Assembly (NCBI RefSeq): GCF_900113945.1
Contig: NZ_FORG01000003.1
Coordinates: 248,001-312,000 of the forward strand
Reading direction: 5' to 3'
DNA: 64,000 bases
Origin: Xenorhabdus mauleonii
GTDB taxonomy: Bacteria; Pseudomonadota; Gammaproteobacteria; Enterobacterales; Enterobacteriaceae
Of the stretch, positions 24,264 through 34,379 are shown piece after piece (the first letter of the stretch is position 1; each line of letters starts with the position of its first letter). A program made the translations under genes and the position numbers. The notes below the pieces were generated by a model, which saw only the letters and a program-made list of their open reading frames with translations, was not told the DNA's origin and did no database searches.

Positions 24264-24346
24264 GTTATTAAGAAAAAATTAGAAATATTTTTAGAAAAAA
24301 TAATGTTATTTTATTTTCTTAATAACAGATCCGTGTTCGTTATTAA
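24264..24346. promoter_or_regulatory. candidate operator region between Mu c-like genes and sfsB
   Basis: A perfect 13-bp inverted repeat, GTTATTAAGAAAA (24264-24276) and TTTTCTTAATAAC (24314-24326), is separated by 37 AT-rich bases. A third GTTATTAA follows at 24339-24346. These sit in the 187-bp gap between divergent regulator genes, where operators and both promoters are expected. Binding is inferred. Confidence 0.5.
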
Positions 24347-24412
24347 TTTCACACTAACACTTTAGTTATACCACTAATGTGGCTTCAAATTTAATAGGAA
24401 AGGATTAAAAAA

Positions 24413-24679
24413 ATGATTTCTATGAAATCGGATTGGCATCCTGCTGATATTATTGCCGCTTTACGTAAACGTGGGACTACACTGGCAGCAGTGTCTCGTG
24501 AGGCTGGGTTAAGTTCATCAACTTTGGCGAATACTCTTTCTCGCCCGTGGCCCAAGGGAGAATGGATAATAGCGAATTATTTAGAATTACATCCATCTGA
24601 AATATGGCCAAGCCGTTATTTCAATCCTCATACTGGAGAATTATTAGAAAGAAAGATTCGAAATAAAAAAAATAATTAG
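24413..24679 (+). CDS. sfsB: Ner/Nlp-family DNA-binding protein (SfsB-like)
   Basis: 88 residues with the Ner-type helix-turn-helix (DWHPADIIAALRKRGTTL, VSREAGLSSSTLANTLSRPW at about 25-45) and the family tail LHPSEIWPSRYF. E. coli SfsB (Nlp) affects mal gene expression with CRP, and phage Mu Ner is a close relative that represses the c and early promoters. AGGAAAGGA lies eight bases before the ATG at 24413; a second ATG three codons on is possible. Located near ispB as in E. coli, but facing two Mu c-like genes. Confidence 0.85.
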   Translation: MISMKSDWHPADIIAALRKRGTTLAAVSREAGLSSSTLANTLSRPWPKGEWIIANYLELHPSEIWPSRYFNPHTGELLERKIRNKKNN

Positions 24680-24701
24680 CTATCGATTTAATTATTAAAA
24701 A

Positions 24702-24735
24702 AACCGCTAGTTAAAAAATAACTAGCGGTTTAAGT
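24702..24735 (+). terminator. sfsB terminator
   Basis: Perfect 12-bp stem AACCGCTAGTTA/TAACTAGCGGTT around five A. Flanked by AAAAA on the left and TTAAGTT on the right; it can serve sfsB (plus) and, in the other direction, mdh. Confidence 0.8.
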
Positions 24736-24788
24736 TATCTAATATATTTAGCTTAATTCGTATATTAATAAATTACGAATTAAATAAA

Positions 24789-25727
24789 TTAACCATTAAT
24801 GAATTTTTCGCCTAATGCAATATCTGCCTTCAGAACATCAAGCATGTCATTTAATGCATTCTCTTCAAAAGCACTTAACTGACCAATATCTAAACGTTCT
24901 TCAATACCATTTTTACCTAGACGAATAGGCTGAGCGAAGAAACGGGCATATTTTCCGTCACCTTCCACGTAGCTGAATTCGATAACATTGCTTTCGCCTT
25001 GCAGGCCACGAACCAGAGACAGGCCAAAACGTGCTGCGGCTTGCCCCATAGACAGAGTTGCAGATCCGCCACCGGCTTTTGCTTCAACCACTTCAGTACC
25101 CGCGTTTTGAATACGTTTGGTCAATGCTGCAACTTCTTCATCAGAGAAGCTGACACCCGGAACTTGAGACAGCAGTGGCAGAATAGTCACGCCAGAATGC
25201 CCGCCGATAACAGTCACTTCCATTTCTTGTGGGTTTTTGCCTTTCAGCTCAGCCACGAAAGTATTAGAGCGGATAACATCCAGAGTCGTCACGCCAAACA
25301 GACGGTTTTTATCGTAAACACCTTCTTTTTTCAGAACTTCAGCCGCGATTGCCACGGTGGTATTCACTGGGTTTGTGATAATGCCGATTAATGCTTTAGG
25401 ACATGTTTTCGCAACTTGCTGAACCAGATTACGAATGATCCCTGCATTGATGTTGAACAGATCAGAACGATCCATGCCAGGTTTACGCGCTACGCCCGCA
25501 GAAATCAACACAACATCAGCGCCTACCAGTGCAGGGGTTGCATCTTCACCTGCAAAACCAGCAATTTTGACATCCGTTGGGATATGGCTCAAATCGGCGG
25601 CTACGCCTGGAGTTACCGGAGCAATGTCATACAAGGAAAGCTCTGAACCTGAAGGAAGCTGGGTTTTAAGTAGAAGGGCGAGGGCTTGACCAATACCACC
25701 GGCTGCACCGAGAACTGCAACTTTCAT
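24789..25727 (-). CDS. mdh: malate dehydrogenase (NAD)
   Basis: Oxidises malate to oxaloacetate in the TCA cycle. 312 residues, as in E. coli. The NAD site [13 protein letters not shown] is at residues 7-19, substrate arginines lie in [12 protein letters not shown], and the catalytic His is in [14 protein letters not shown] (about 177). Divergent from argR, as in E. coli. The 632-bp gap between them is unusually long. Confidence 0.98.
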   Translation of the reverse strand: MKVAVLGAAGGIGQALALLLKTQLPSGSELSLYDIAPVTPGVAADLSHIPTDVKIAGFAGEDATPALVGADVVLISAGVARKPGMDRSDLFNINAGIIRNLVQQVAKTCPKALIGIITNPVNTTVAIAAEVLKKEGVYDKNRLFGVTTLDVIRSNTFVAELKGKNPQEMEVTVIGGHSGVTILPLLSQVPGVSFSDEEVAALTKRIQNAGTEVVEAKAGGGSATLSMGQAAARFGLSLVRGLQGESNVIEFSYVEGDGKYARFFAQPIRLGKNGIEERLDIGQLSAFEENALNDMLDVLKADIALGEKFING

Positions 25728-26830
<1,103 letters not shown>

Positions 26831-26900
26831 CCCTTTTCTGTCATCTGTCTCCTATGGATTTTGAGTCGCATCAACGTGACAAGGAACTGACGGCAGATAA

Positions 26901-26937
26901 ACATGGAGGATCGCCCAATCGGAGCGAGCCTCCATGT
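26901..26937. terminator. inverted repeat between argR and mpl
   Basis: 9-bp perfect arms ACATGGAGG/CCTCCATGT enclose a partly paired centre, between convergent genes. There is no clear U run, so termination is only probable. Confidence 0.5.
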
Positions 26938-26977
26938 CTATATAATAAAGCTAATGAAAGCCGCACGAATTATCCAA

Positions 26978-28348
26978 TCAAACAGTCACTGCTTTCTTGG
27001 CCAGCTCTGTTAATAATTTTTCATGGATACCGTCAAAACCGCCATTGCTCATAATCAAGATATGATCACCCGGCTGTGCTGTTTCAACAATCATCCGTAC
27101 CAACACATCTATATCAGCACTCCAGCGAGCTGGTTGAACACACTGCTCGGCAATTTCAACAACCTGCCACGGCATATTGGTCGGCTGATAGAGAAAAACT
27201 TCATCTGCACGCCCCATAGAAGGTGCAATATCATTTTTGCTCATGCCCATTTTCATCGTATTCGAACGTGGTTCCAATACAGCAAGAATGCGGGTTACAC
27301 CGCCGACTTTACTTCTCAGTGCTTCCAATGTCGCCAAAATGGCCGTTGGGTGATGAGCAAAATCATCATAAACTGAGATGCCATTCACTTCTCCACGCAA
27401 CTCAAGGCGGCGGCGGGCATTAATGAATTTTCCCAGTGCCAGGCAAGCATCCGCAGGCAATATGCCAACATGATGGGCTGCGGCAATTGCAATCAGACCA
27501 TTATGCATATTGTGCTCGCCGACTAATGACCAGCTCACTTCACCCACCAATTCCCCACGGTGGAATACTTGGTAATGGCTACTATCCTGACTGATTTTTT
27601 TCGCCTGCCAGTCTCCGGTTTCACCAAGCTGTTCCAGCTCGCTCCAGCATCCCATGGAAAGTACGTGTTTCAGGTTGATATCATTATCAGGAACGAGAAT
27701 TTTGCCCGTACCAGGCACAACTCTGACAAGATGATGGAATTGTTTTTGAATGGCAGCCAGATCCTCGAAAATATCAGCATGATCAAATTCAAGATTGTTC
27801 ATGATCAGCGTGCGAGGGCTGTAATGTACAAATTTAGAACGTTTGTCAAAAAAAGCACTGTCATATTCATCCGCTTCAATCACAAAAAACGGGCTTTCGC
27901 CAAGTTGTGCTGAAACTTCAAAATTGCCCGGAACCCCACCAATGAGGAACCCCGGTTCATAACCACAAGCTTCCAGAATCCATGCCAGCATACCCGCGGT
28001 TGTTGTTTTGCCGTGAGTTCCCGCAACTGCCAATACCCAACGCTCCGGCAGCACGTTGTCATGCAGCCATTGTGGGCCGGAAGTATAAGGTATGCCACGA
28101 TCCAATACCGCTTCCACACAAGGATTGCCGCGTACCATAGCATTACCGATGATCACTATATCCGGTGCAGGATCAAGCTGTGCGGGATCATAACCGTGAA
28201 TCAATTCGATCCCCTGTTTTTCCAGCAAGGTGCTCATTGGCGGATACACATTGGCATCAGAGCCAGTGACCTCATGACCCAGTGAACGAGCGAGGATTGC
28301 GAGTCCTCCCATGAAAGTACCACAGACGCCAAGAATATGAATGCGCAT
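26978..28348 (-). CDS. mpl: UDP-N-acetylmuramate:L-Ala-gamma-D-Glu-meso-DAP ligase
   Basis: Reattaches recycled murein tripeptide to UDP-MurNAc. 456 residues, E. coli 457. The Mur ligase order is a Rossmann-like domain (GVCGTFMGGLAIL), then the ATP site AGTHGKTTTAG (about 110-120), FVIEADEYDSAFFDK, and the C-terminal domain with YDDFAHHPTAI and EPRSNTMKMG. Divergent from fbp, as in E. coli. The E. coli neighbour on the other side is different; argR lies there instead, marking a rearrangement point. Confidence 0.97.
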   Translation of the reverse strand: MRIHILGVCGTFMGGLAILARSLGHEVTGSDANVYPPMSTLLEKQGIELIHGYDPAQLDPAPDIVIIGNAMVRGNPCVEAVLDRGIPYTSGPQWLHDNVLPERWVLAVAGTHGKTTTAGMLAWILEACGYEPGFLIGGVPGNFEVSAQLGESPFFVIEADEYDSAFFDKRSKFVHYSPRTLIMNNLEFDHADIFEDLAAIQKQFHHLVRVVPGTGKILVPDNDINLKHVLSMGCWSELEQLGETGDWQAKKISQDSSHYQVFHRGELVGEVSWSLVGEHNMHNGLIAIAAAHHVGILPADACLALGKFINARRRLELRGEVNGISVYDDFAHHPTAILATLEALRSKVGGVTRILAVLEPRSNTMKMGMSKNDIAPSMGRADEVFLYQPTNMPWQVVEIAEQCVQPARWSADIDVLVRMIVETAQPGDHILIMSNGGFDGIHEKLLTELAKKAVTV

Positions 28349-28520
28349 TTGTTTCTATCCGATATCATGAACTGTATCACTATTCTAACCATCAATTCGA
28401 ATATAAGAAATGCAATGGCCTATCAATGATTCCATTCTTTAGCTAAACTGCCCGCGCATAAGTGCAACACAAAAGTGAAGCACGCTTCCTAAAACCATAA
28501 TCAAATTCAAGGCCTTTGTC

Positions 28521-29525
28521 ATGAAAACATTAGGCGAATTCATCGTCGAAAAACAGCAAGACTTTCCTCATGCTACAGGTGAACTGACTGCACTTCTGTC
28601 TGCCATCAAATTGGGTGCCAAAATCATTCATAGGGATATCAACAAAGCGGGTTTAGTCGATATCTTAGGGACTAGCGGCGTATCCAATGTTCAAGGTGAA
28701 GTTCAGATGAAACTGGACTTATATGCCAATGAAAAACTCAAAGCGGCATTGAAAGCACGTGGTGAAGTTGCCGGTATCGCTTCTGAAGAAGAAGATGAGA
28801 TCGTTATTTTTGACGGCGACCGTGCAGAAAATGCCAAATATGTTGTTTTGATGGATCCTCTGGATGGTTCTTCGAATATTGATGTAAACGTTTCCGTAGG
28901 GACAATTTTCTCCATTTACCACCGCATTACTCCAATCGGGCAGCCTGTGACTGAAGAAGATTTCCTGCAACCAGGGAATCGGCAGGTAGCTGCGGGGTAT
29001 GTGGTTTATGGTTCATCCACGATGCTGGTATATACCACAGGTTGTGGCGTCCATACTTTTACTTATGATCCTTCCCTTGGTGTTTTCTGTCTGAGCCATG
29101 AGAAGGTTCAGTTCCCAGAAAAAGGCAACATATACTCGATCAATGAAGGGAACTACATTAAATTCCCGATGGGCGTAAAAAAATACATCAAATATTGCCA
29201 AGAGCAGGACGAAGCAACTCAACGCCCTTACACCACTCGCTACGTCGGCTCCTTAGTTGCTGATTTCCACCGTAATCTGCTGAAAGGCGGGATCTATATT
29301 TATCCAAGTACAGCAAGCCACCCAACAGGAAAACTGCGTCTGCTATATGAATGCAACCCAATTGCATTGTTGGCGGAACAAGCAGGTGGAAAAGCCAGTG
29401 ATGGAGCAAACCGCATTCTGGATATCAAGCCTAATAAATTGCACCAACGTGTACCTTTCTTTGTCGGAACAAAGTCAATGGTAGAAAAAGCAGAAAGTTT
29501 TATGGCTGAATTTCCGGGCGAATAA
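28521..29525 (+). CDS. fbp: fructose-1,6-bisphosphatase class I
   Basis: Gluconeogenic phosphatase. 334 residues, E. coli 332. Metal and substrate motifs are [23 protein letters not shown] (about 112-134), [20 protein letters not shown] (about 238-257) and [14 protein letters not shown]. Allosteric AMP-region residues near the N-terminus are conserved. Divergent from mpl. Confidence 0.97.
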   Translation: MKTLGEFIVEKQQDFPHATGELTALLSAIKLGAKIIHRDINKAGLVDILGTSGVSNVQGEVQMKLDLYANEKLKAALKARGEVAGIASEEEDEIVIFDGDRAENAKYVVLMDPLDGSSNIDVNVSVGTIFSIYHRITPIGQPVTEEDFLQPGNRQVAAGYVVYGSSTMLVYTTGCGVHTFTYDPSLGVFCLSHEKVQFPEKGNIYSINEGNYIKFPMGVKKYIKYCQEQDEATQRPYTTRYVGSLVADFHRNLLKGGIYIYPSTASHPTGKLRLLYECNPIALLAEQAGGKASDGANRILDIKPNKLHQRVPFFVGTKSMVEKAESFMAEFPGE

Positions 29526-29546
29526 TCCAGTGGATTATTAACAGCA

Positions 29547-29577
29547 ATTAAAAGAGGTGATTTTTGCCTCTTTTAAT
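29547..29577 (+). terminator. fbp terminator
   Basis: Perfect 11-bp stem ATTAAAAGAGG/CCTCTTTTAAT with a nine-base loop, 20 bases after the fbp stop. Confidence 0.85.
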
Positions 29578-30229
29578 GAAAACACCCATCAACATTTCGA
29601 CTTACCATAATCTTTATATCATTACTGCATTATGCATTTTAAATGTATCTATTTTAGAACTCTCTATTTTTAAGCTCTCTATTTTAAAACCCTCGATCCA
29701 GACAATGTGATAAATCCCTTTATAAAATATCCAAATTTCCATTAGAGTCATCATATTACAAGCTCGGTACGGTTTAACATTCATGGTTTTTATATTGGTA
29801 AATTCAATGAATACCTATACGGAAGAACACCGTTTTCCCCAAAAAATAAAAAAATCTCAACAGAGATAACGCCATTACCTTTTTTTATCACCCGATAATA
29901 ATTATTCATTACGCAGATCAATAAAAAAACTCCTAATGTATGTTAGGCATGGGAAATATTATCTTTTTATATTCATTGGATAGTTTTACCCAATAGGATT
30001 TAGGTTGCTGATTGATAAAAAGGAAATCATCTCTATTAGATAAATCACATCACAATCAAGATGATTAAGGAAATATCACCAACACACCAGCGCCTTAAAG
30101 ATAATTTACCATAAATCTGTCAGTTGGATTGTTAACACTATTTTTTAAAAAAATGTTTTTAACACAACATGTTTAACACAATAAAGATCAAGCGCTGGCA
30201 ACAGCCCATATTTCGTGAGGAATTCAGAT
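29578..30229. other. AT-rich region upstream of the inverse autotransporter gene
   Basis: About 650 bases without a supportable gene. It is much richer in A and T than the gene it precedes. It contains a short tandem repeat (CTCTCTATTTTTAAG-type, near 29660), the dyad CCTAA/TTAGG at 29932-29947, and a doubled TTTAACACA near 30155-30180. Its composition suits H-NS silencing, which is inferred. Confidence 0.5.
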
Positions 30230-33082
30230 ATGGACTCGTATATTAACCATAAATCGATCCGATTTTCCGTTCTTTTATATTCGCTTTTGCTGCCCATGAC
30301 GCCCATGAATGCCTTTTCGGCAGGGGAAAAATCGCTTGAGGACAAGGCCGCAAAAGGAACCTGGCTGAATCCAGCCACTGCCAATCCAGAAGAAAATGAT
30401 AAAGCCGGGGTGGTTACCCAAAATATCCAGCAGGTGAGCAATGTGCTGTCCTCATCCCCCGCTCAATTGGCAGAACAAGCCAAGTCTTACGCATTAGGTA
30501 AAATAAATAACACCATTGCGACAGAAACCCAACAATGGCTGTCCCGTTATGGCACCGCCAGAATTAATTTTTCCCTTGATAGAAAGGGGAAATTGGATAA
30601 CAGCGCGGTCGACCTGTTGCTGCCGCTGTATGACAACAAAACCGACTGGCTGTTATTTACCCAACTGGGGTATCGGCACAAGGATAGCCGCCACACCCTC
30701 AACCTCGGGCTAGGCGGACGCTATTTTACGCCCGGTTGGATGTACGGGATCAATACCTTCTTTGACAATGACGTGACGGGAAAAAATAAACGATTGGGCG
30801 TAGGGGGAGAAGCCTGGACGGATTATGTCAAGCTCTCGGCCAATACCTATTGGCGGGTCACTAAATGGCATCAATCCCTCAAAGGCAAAGAGTACGAAGA
30901 GCGACCCGCCAACGGGTTTGACCTCAGTGGCGAATTTTACTTACCCGCCTATCCCAACCTTGGCGGGAAGCTGGCCTATGAACAATACTACGGCGATAAC
31001 GTTGCCCTGTTTAACCGTGATACCCAGCAGAAAAACCCCAGTTTGGCCAGGATCGGCCTGAATTATACCCCGATCCCGCTGGTGACCATGGGGGTGGATT
31101 ACAAATACGGCAGTGGCGGAAAAAGTGAAACCCTGTTTCAGGCCAACCTGAATTACCGTTTTGGCACCCCTTTTGATGTCCAGATCTCCCCCAGCAGTGT
31201 AGCGTCCCTGCGGACATTGGCGGGAAGCCGCTATGATCTGGTGGAAAGAAACAACAATATCGTGCTGGAATACAGGAAAAAACCGGAATTCAATATCACC
31301 CTACCCAATTTCGTGAGCGGATACAGTGCCCAGCAACTAAACACTGTGGCGAAAATCATTGCCGCAAAACCAGTGAAACAAATTGACTGGCAGGCTGACC
31401 CTCAGTTTATTCAAAATGGCGGAGTAATCATCCCTCGGGAAAACCAGATTGATCTGGTGCTGCCAACGTATACGCCAAATGGAGTCAACGACTATACCTT
31501 AATGGCCCGCGCCGACAGTCATGATGGCAGACAACGGGCAGCTCAAATGAAGATTATTGTTGAGCCTTTTATCGTTAAAGAGAAAAGCATTGAGAAAACG
31601 GCAGAAGGCCCCTTGGTGACCAATGGCCAGTCAGCTTATGATCTCGCCGCTACCATCACCTATGGCCTGAACAAAAACAACAAATCGCTTGCGAATCACT
31701 CGTTCTCAAACGTGGAATGGTACCTCAAACCAGAGAATAAAGAGGCCATACTGACGTGGGATAAATCAGGGAAAAGTGGCACTAAAGGACAATTGACCGC
31801 CACCCTCGCGAGTAAGACCCCCTTGGATAAAAATACCAAGATTTATCTGAAGATGGATGGCATGGAAGAGACCCTTATCGGAGGCGGGGGCGGCACAATC
31901 AATTTCGACAATGTCAAATTTGACAAGAAAATGCACCAACAGGCCTCTGGCTCTCTCCCTCTGAAAGGCAACGGCCAAGACACATATACCTTTAAAGTCA
32001 AGGTGCTCAATGCCCAGAATGAACCGATCAAAACACAGTTCATTCCCGGTGTGACCTGGAAAATCAAAGACAACAAGGACGCCAAAGAGCAGATGAAGTT
32101 GGTGACGCCGGAGAATTCCATGACCGATGGAGAGGGGTATTTAGTCGCCAAGTTAACGAGCCAGTATGGGTTTGATGACATCATTGTGGAAGCCACTCTG
32201 AATTCCTCAACTGATGGCGTTCAAACCTTGTCATCAGAGCCGGTGAAATTTGAGGTTATTCCACAATTCGCCGGTATTTTGTTGAAGTCAGCCACTGTCC
32301 CAGACTTTAGCAAAGAGTTCTCTGCCCAAGAACAAGAAAGGCCTCGCAACGTGCATGATAAACTGGAAGTATACCTGACCCGGAAACAACCAAACCAAGC
32401 CACTACATCGCCGATAACGCCAGATACCGGGGGATCATCAGAACATATTCATTTCAGCATTGGCAAAGAAAATGCTGCAAATGCAACGGTAGACCAGAAG
32501 ACGGGTAAGATCACATTCCCTCCAAGCCCCGACGTCAACGCCCCAGATAATATTTATAATTATCAATCAGGCAAGGCCAATGTTACTGCGCATATTACGG
32601 ATAGAACTACAGGAGCCAAAGCAACTTATACCTATAATTTCAATATAAAACAGACCTTCCATTATTTCCCTAAACCAAGTAAAGTGCCTTTCCAGAAGAT
32701 GGGTGATCCTTCGACAAGCCCAACAGCATGTCATGGGCAATCAGGCACTTGGGCCTCGACCCCGGTTTCTAGTGCTCTAAGAGATTTAGTCGATGAGTAT
32801 GGTTCCACAGATCCAAAAAATTCAAATCTTGGCATTTTTCATAATCCGTCTGGTTCAAGCGAATATATATTAATGTTTGCGTCACTAGACCAAAACCCTA
32901 ACTCACCTATGGCCATGTTCCTGCTGTACAATTACAAAACTAATTCAGTGAAACCGCGAGATCCATCCGATAAAATACCAGGGCATAACCCCAACGACAG
33001 TGAACGTGAGAACGATTTAAATACCCCTCCTTACATAGATACAAATCTAATAGGAAATGTGCTGTGTATCCCCTCCAGATAA
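30230..33082 (+). CDS. inverse autotransporter (intimin/invasin-like) adhesin
   Basis: 950 residues from the ATG at 30230; GTGAGGA sits eight bases upstream, so the GTG at 30215 is rejected. The signal peptide is about 1-31 (cut near AFSA). An intimin-type 12-strand beta domain spans about 100-335, with GLGGRYFTPGWMYG, FFDNDV and GFDLSGEFYLPAYPN motifs, and ends in LNYRFGTPF and the linker VERNNNIVLEYRKK. There is no LysM. The exported part has Ig-like repeats (about 340-810) and a C-terminal region of about 120 residues with two Cys (ACHGQ and VLCIP) that could form a disulfide-closed lectin-like tip. Inserted between fbp and ppa. Adhesion is inferred from the family. Confidence 0.88.
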   Translation: MDSYINHKSIRFSVLLYSLLLPMTPMNAFSAGEKSLEDKAAKGTWLNPATANPEENDKAGVVTQNIQQVSNVLSSSPAQLAEQAKSYALGKINNTIATETQQWLSRYGTARINFSLDRKGKLDNSAVDLLLPLYDNKTDWLLFTQLGYRHKDSRHTLNLGLGGRYFTPGWMYGINTFFDNDVTGKNKRLGVGGEAWTDYVKLSANTYWRVTKWHQSLKGKEYEERPANGFDLSGEFYLPAYPNLGGKLAYEQYYGDNVALFNRDTQQKNPSLARIGLNYTPIPLVTMGVDYKYGSGGKSETLFQANLNYRFGTPFDVQISPSSVASLRTLAGSRYDLVERNNNIVLEYRKKPEFNITLPNFVSGYSAQQLNTVAKIIAAKPVKQIDWQADPQFIQNGGVIIPRENQIDLVLPTYTPNGVNDYTLMARADSHDGRQRAAQMKIIVEPFIVKEKSIEKTAEGPLVTNGQSAYDLAATITYGLNKNNKSLANHSFSNVEWYLKPENKEAILTWDKSGKSGTKGQLTATLASKTPLDKNTKIYLKMDGMEETLIGGGGGTINFDNVKFDKKMHQQASGSLPLKGNGQDTYTFKVKVLNAQNEPIKTQFIPGVTWKIKDNKDAKEQMKLVTPENSMTDGEGYLVAKLTSQYGFDDIIVEATLNSSTDGVQTLSSEPVKFEVIPQFAGILLKSATVPDFSKEFSAQEQERPRNVHDKLEVYLTRKQPNQATTSPITPDTGGSSEHIHFSIGKENAANATVDQKTGKITFPPSPDVNAPDNIYNYQSGKANVTAHITDRTTGAKATYTYNFNIKQTFHYFPKPSKVPFQKMGDPSTSPTACHGQSGTWASTPVSSALRDLVDEYGSTDPKNSNLGIFHNPSGSSEYILMFASLDQNPNSPMAMFLLYNYKTNSVKPRDPSDKIPGHNPNDSERENDLNTPPYIDTNLIGNVLCIPSR

Positions 33083-33124
33083 GTGATTGCAAATATGGCG
33101 CGTTAAGTGCAAGCAGTCACAAAA

Positions 33125-33157
33125 ACAGGCCCAATTATATTTGGGCCTGTTTTTTTA
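33125..33157 (+). terminator. terminator of the adhesin gene
   Basis: Perfect 10-bp stem ACAGGCCCAA/TTGGGCCTGT followed by eight T. Confidence 0.92.
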
Positions 33158-33313
33158 TCCTATATGCCGTAAACCTCTCGTGTTCACAACGTATCAGACG
33201 ATAACGTTAAAACCAAAATCAGATTGCCAGAGCAGCACAGCATTGCTGCCATGCCCTACCTTGCGGTAATAAAATGCAACCGAAAAATCTGAAGATTTTA
33301 AACCTCTTTTAGC

Positions 33314-33319
33314 TATAAT
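33314..33319 (+). promoter_or_regulatory. candidate -10 box of ppa
   Basis: A perfect TATAAT lies 43 bases before the ppa start. The -35 region 17-18 bases upstream is poor. ppa probably starts just after it. Confidence 0.45.
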
Positions 33320-33361
33320 ACCCCGCACTCCATTTTGGTTTGAAATTGAAGGAAACCTTTT

Positions 33362-33892
33362 ATGAGCCTGAACAACGTCCCAGCGGGCAAAGAGCTGCCT
33401 GAAGATATCTATGTCATCATTGAGATCCCTGCAAATGCAGATCCTATCAAATACGAAGTAGACAAAGAGTCTGGTGCCCTGTTTGTAGACCGTTTCATGT
33501 CAACGGCTATGTTCTATCCATGCAACTACGGCTATATCAATAACACACTGTCCCTTGATGGTGACCCTGTGGATGTGCTGGTTCCAACGCCATACCCGTT
33601 ACAGCCAGGCTCCGTGATTCGCTGCCGTCCTGTCGGTGTTTTGAAAATGACCGATGAATCCGGTGAAGATGCGAAATTAGTTGCGGTTCCTCACACCAAG
33701 TTAAGCAAAGAATATGATCACATTAAAGATGTGAACGATCTGCCAGAGTTACTGCGTGCGCAAATCACCCACTTCTTTGAGCACTACAAAGATCTGGAAG
33801 CAGGCAAATGGGTTAAAGTAGACGGCTGGGATAACGCAGAAGCCGCTAAAGCTGAGATTGTCTCTTCTTTTGAGCGTGCTGCAAAAAAATAA
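33362..33892 (+). CDS. ppa: inorganic pyrophosphatase
   Basis: Hydrolyses diphosphate to pull biosynthetic reactions forward. 176 residues, as in E. coli. Family I motif DGDPVDVLV (about 66-74) holds the metal aspartates, and GALFVDR and [10 protein letters not shown] are conserved. AAGGAAA lies before the ATG. In E. coli other genes lie between ppa and fbp; here only the adhesin gene does. Confidence 0.98.
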   Translation: MSLNNVPAGKELPEDIYVIIEIPANADPIKYEVDKESGALFVDRFMSTAMFYPCNYGYINNTLSLDGDPVDVLVPTPYPLQPGSVIRCRPVGVLKMTDESGEDAKLVAVPHTKLSKEYDHIKDVNDLPELLRAQITHFFEHYKDLEAGKWVKVDGWDNAEAAKAEIVSSFERAAKK

Positions 33893-33926
33893 TCCGTATG
33901 GATAACAACGGGTTTTGATTTCAAAA

Positions 33927-33962
33927 AAACCTCTGTTTTTTACAAATACAGAGGTTTTTTTA
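33927..33962 (+). terminator. ppa terminator
   Basis: 10-bp stem AAACCTCTGT/ACAGAGGTTT followed by a T run, and A-rich on its left, so it can also serve ytfP on the other strand. Confidence 0.9.
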
Positions 33963-34030
33963 GTTTGATTCTCGATTGTATGAAAATAAATTACAGCGAT
34001 TCAATGAGCAGTCAGAACAGTCACTGACCC

Positions 34031-34378
34031 CTACCCTTCTTCATGGCGTTTCAACCAATCACCACTTGCTATCCGACACAACCCTTCAACAGGCAATTTA
34101 TAAAGATAGATCCATGCCTTGCCGTAAGGTGTTTCAATGAGTTCCCTTAGATATTCCTGAGAGTTCTTTTTCAATTCATCCAACTCTGTCAGGATAGATG
34201 GCGTTATGCGATATACTTCGCACTCAATTGCCCCTTCTCCACGAATAACCGCCGGATAATGCCCCAGATCATAAATTTCATAACCTTCTAATCTGTGTTC
34301 TCCCAACAATTGGGCATCCGTCATCCAGTGATGATTACCTTGCTTGTGCCTCAGGCTACCATAAACAATAACTCGCAT
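34031..34378 (-). CDS. ytfP: gamma-glutamylcyclotransferase-family protein YtfP
   Basis: 115 residues from the ATG at 34378, reading MRVIVYGSLRHKQGNHHWM; the family motif YGSLR sits in the N-terminal strand-loop. The six-codon longer frame overlaps tamB. A catalytic-type Glu is likely within ELDELKKNSQEYLRE. E. coli YtfP has no firmly assigned substrate. It starts one base after the tamB stop, so it is coupled to tamA-tamB. Confidence 0.93.
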   Translation of the reverse strand: MRVIVYGSLRHKQGNHHWMTDAQLLGEHRLEGYEIYDLGHYPAVIRGEGAIECEVYRITPSILTELDELKKNSQEYLRELIETPYGKAWIYLYKLPVEGLCRIASGDWLKRHEEG

Positions 34379-34379
34379 T

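Noticed and set aside
26854-27054. 66-residue frame after argR
   Set aside because: It contains the argR-mpl hairpin and overlaps the mpl 3' end antisense.
33087-33269. 60-residue frame between the adhesin gene and ppa
   Set aside because: It runs through the terminator of the adhesin gene.
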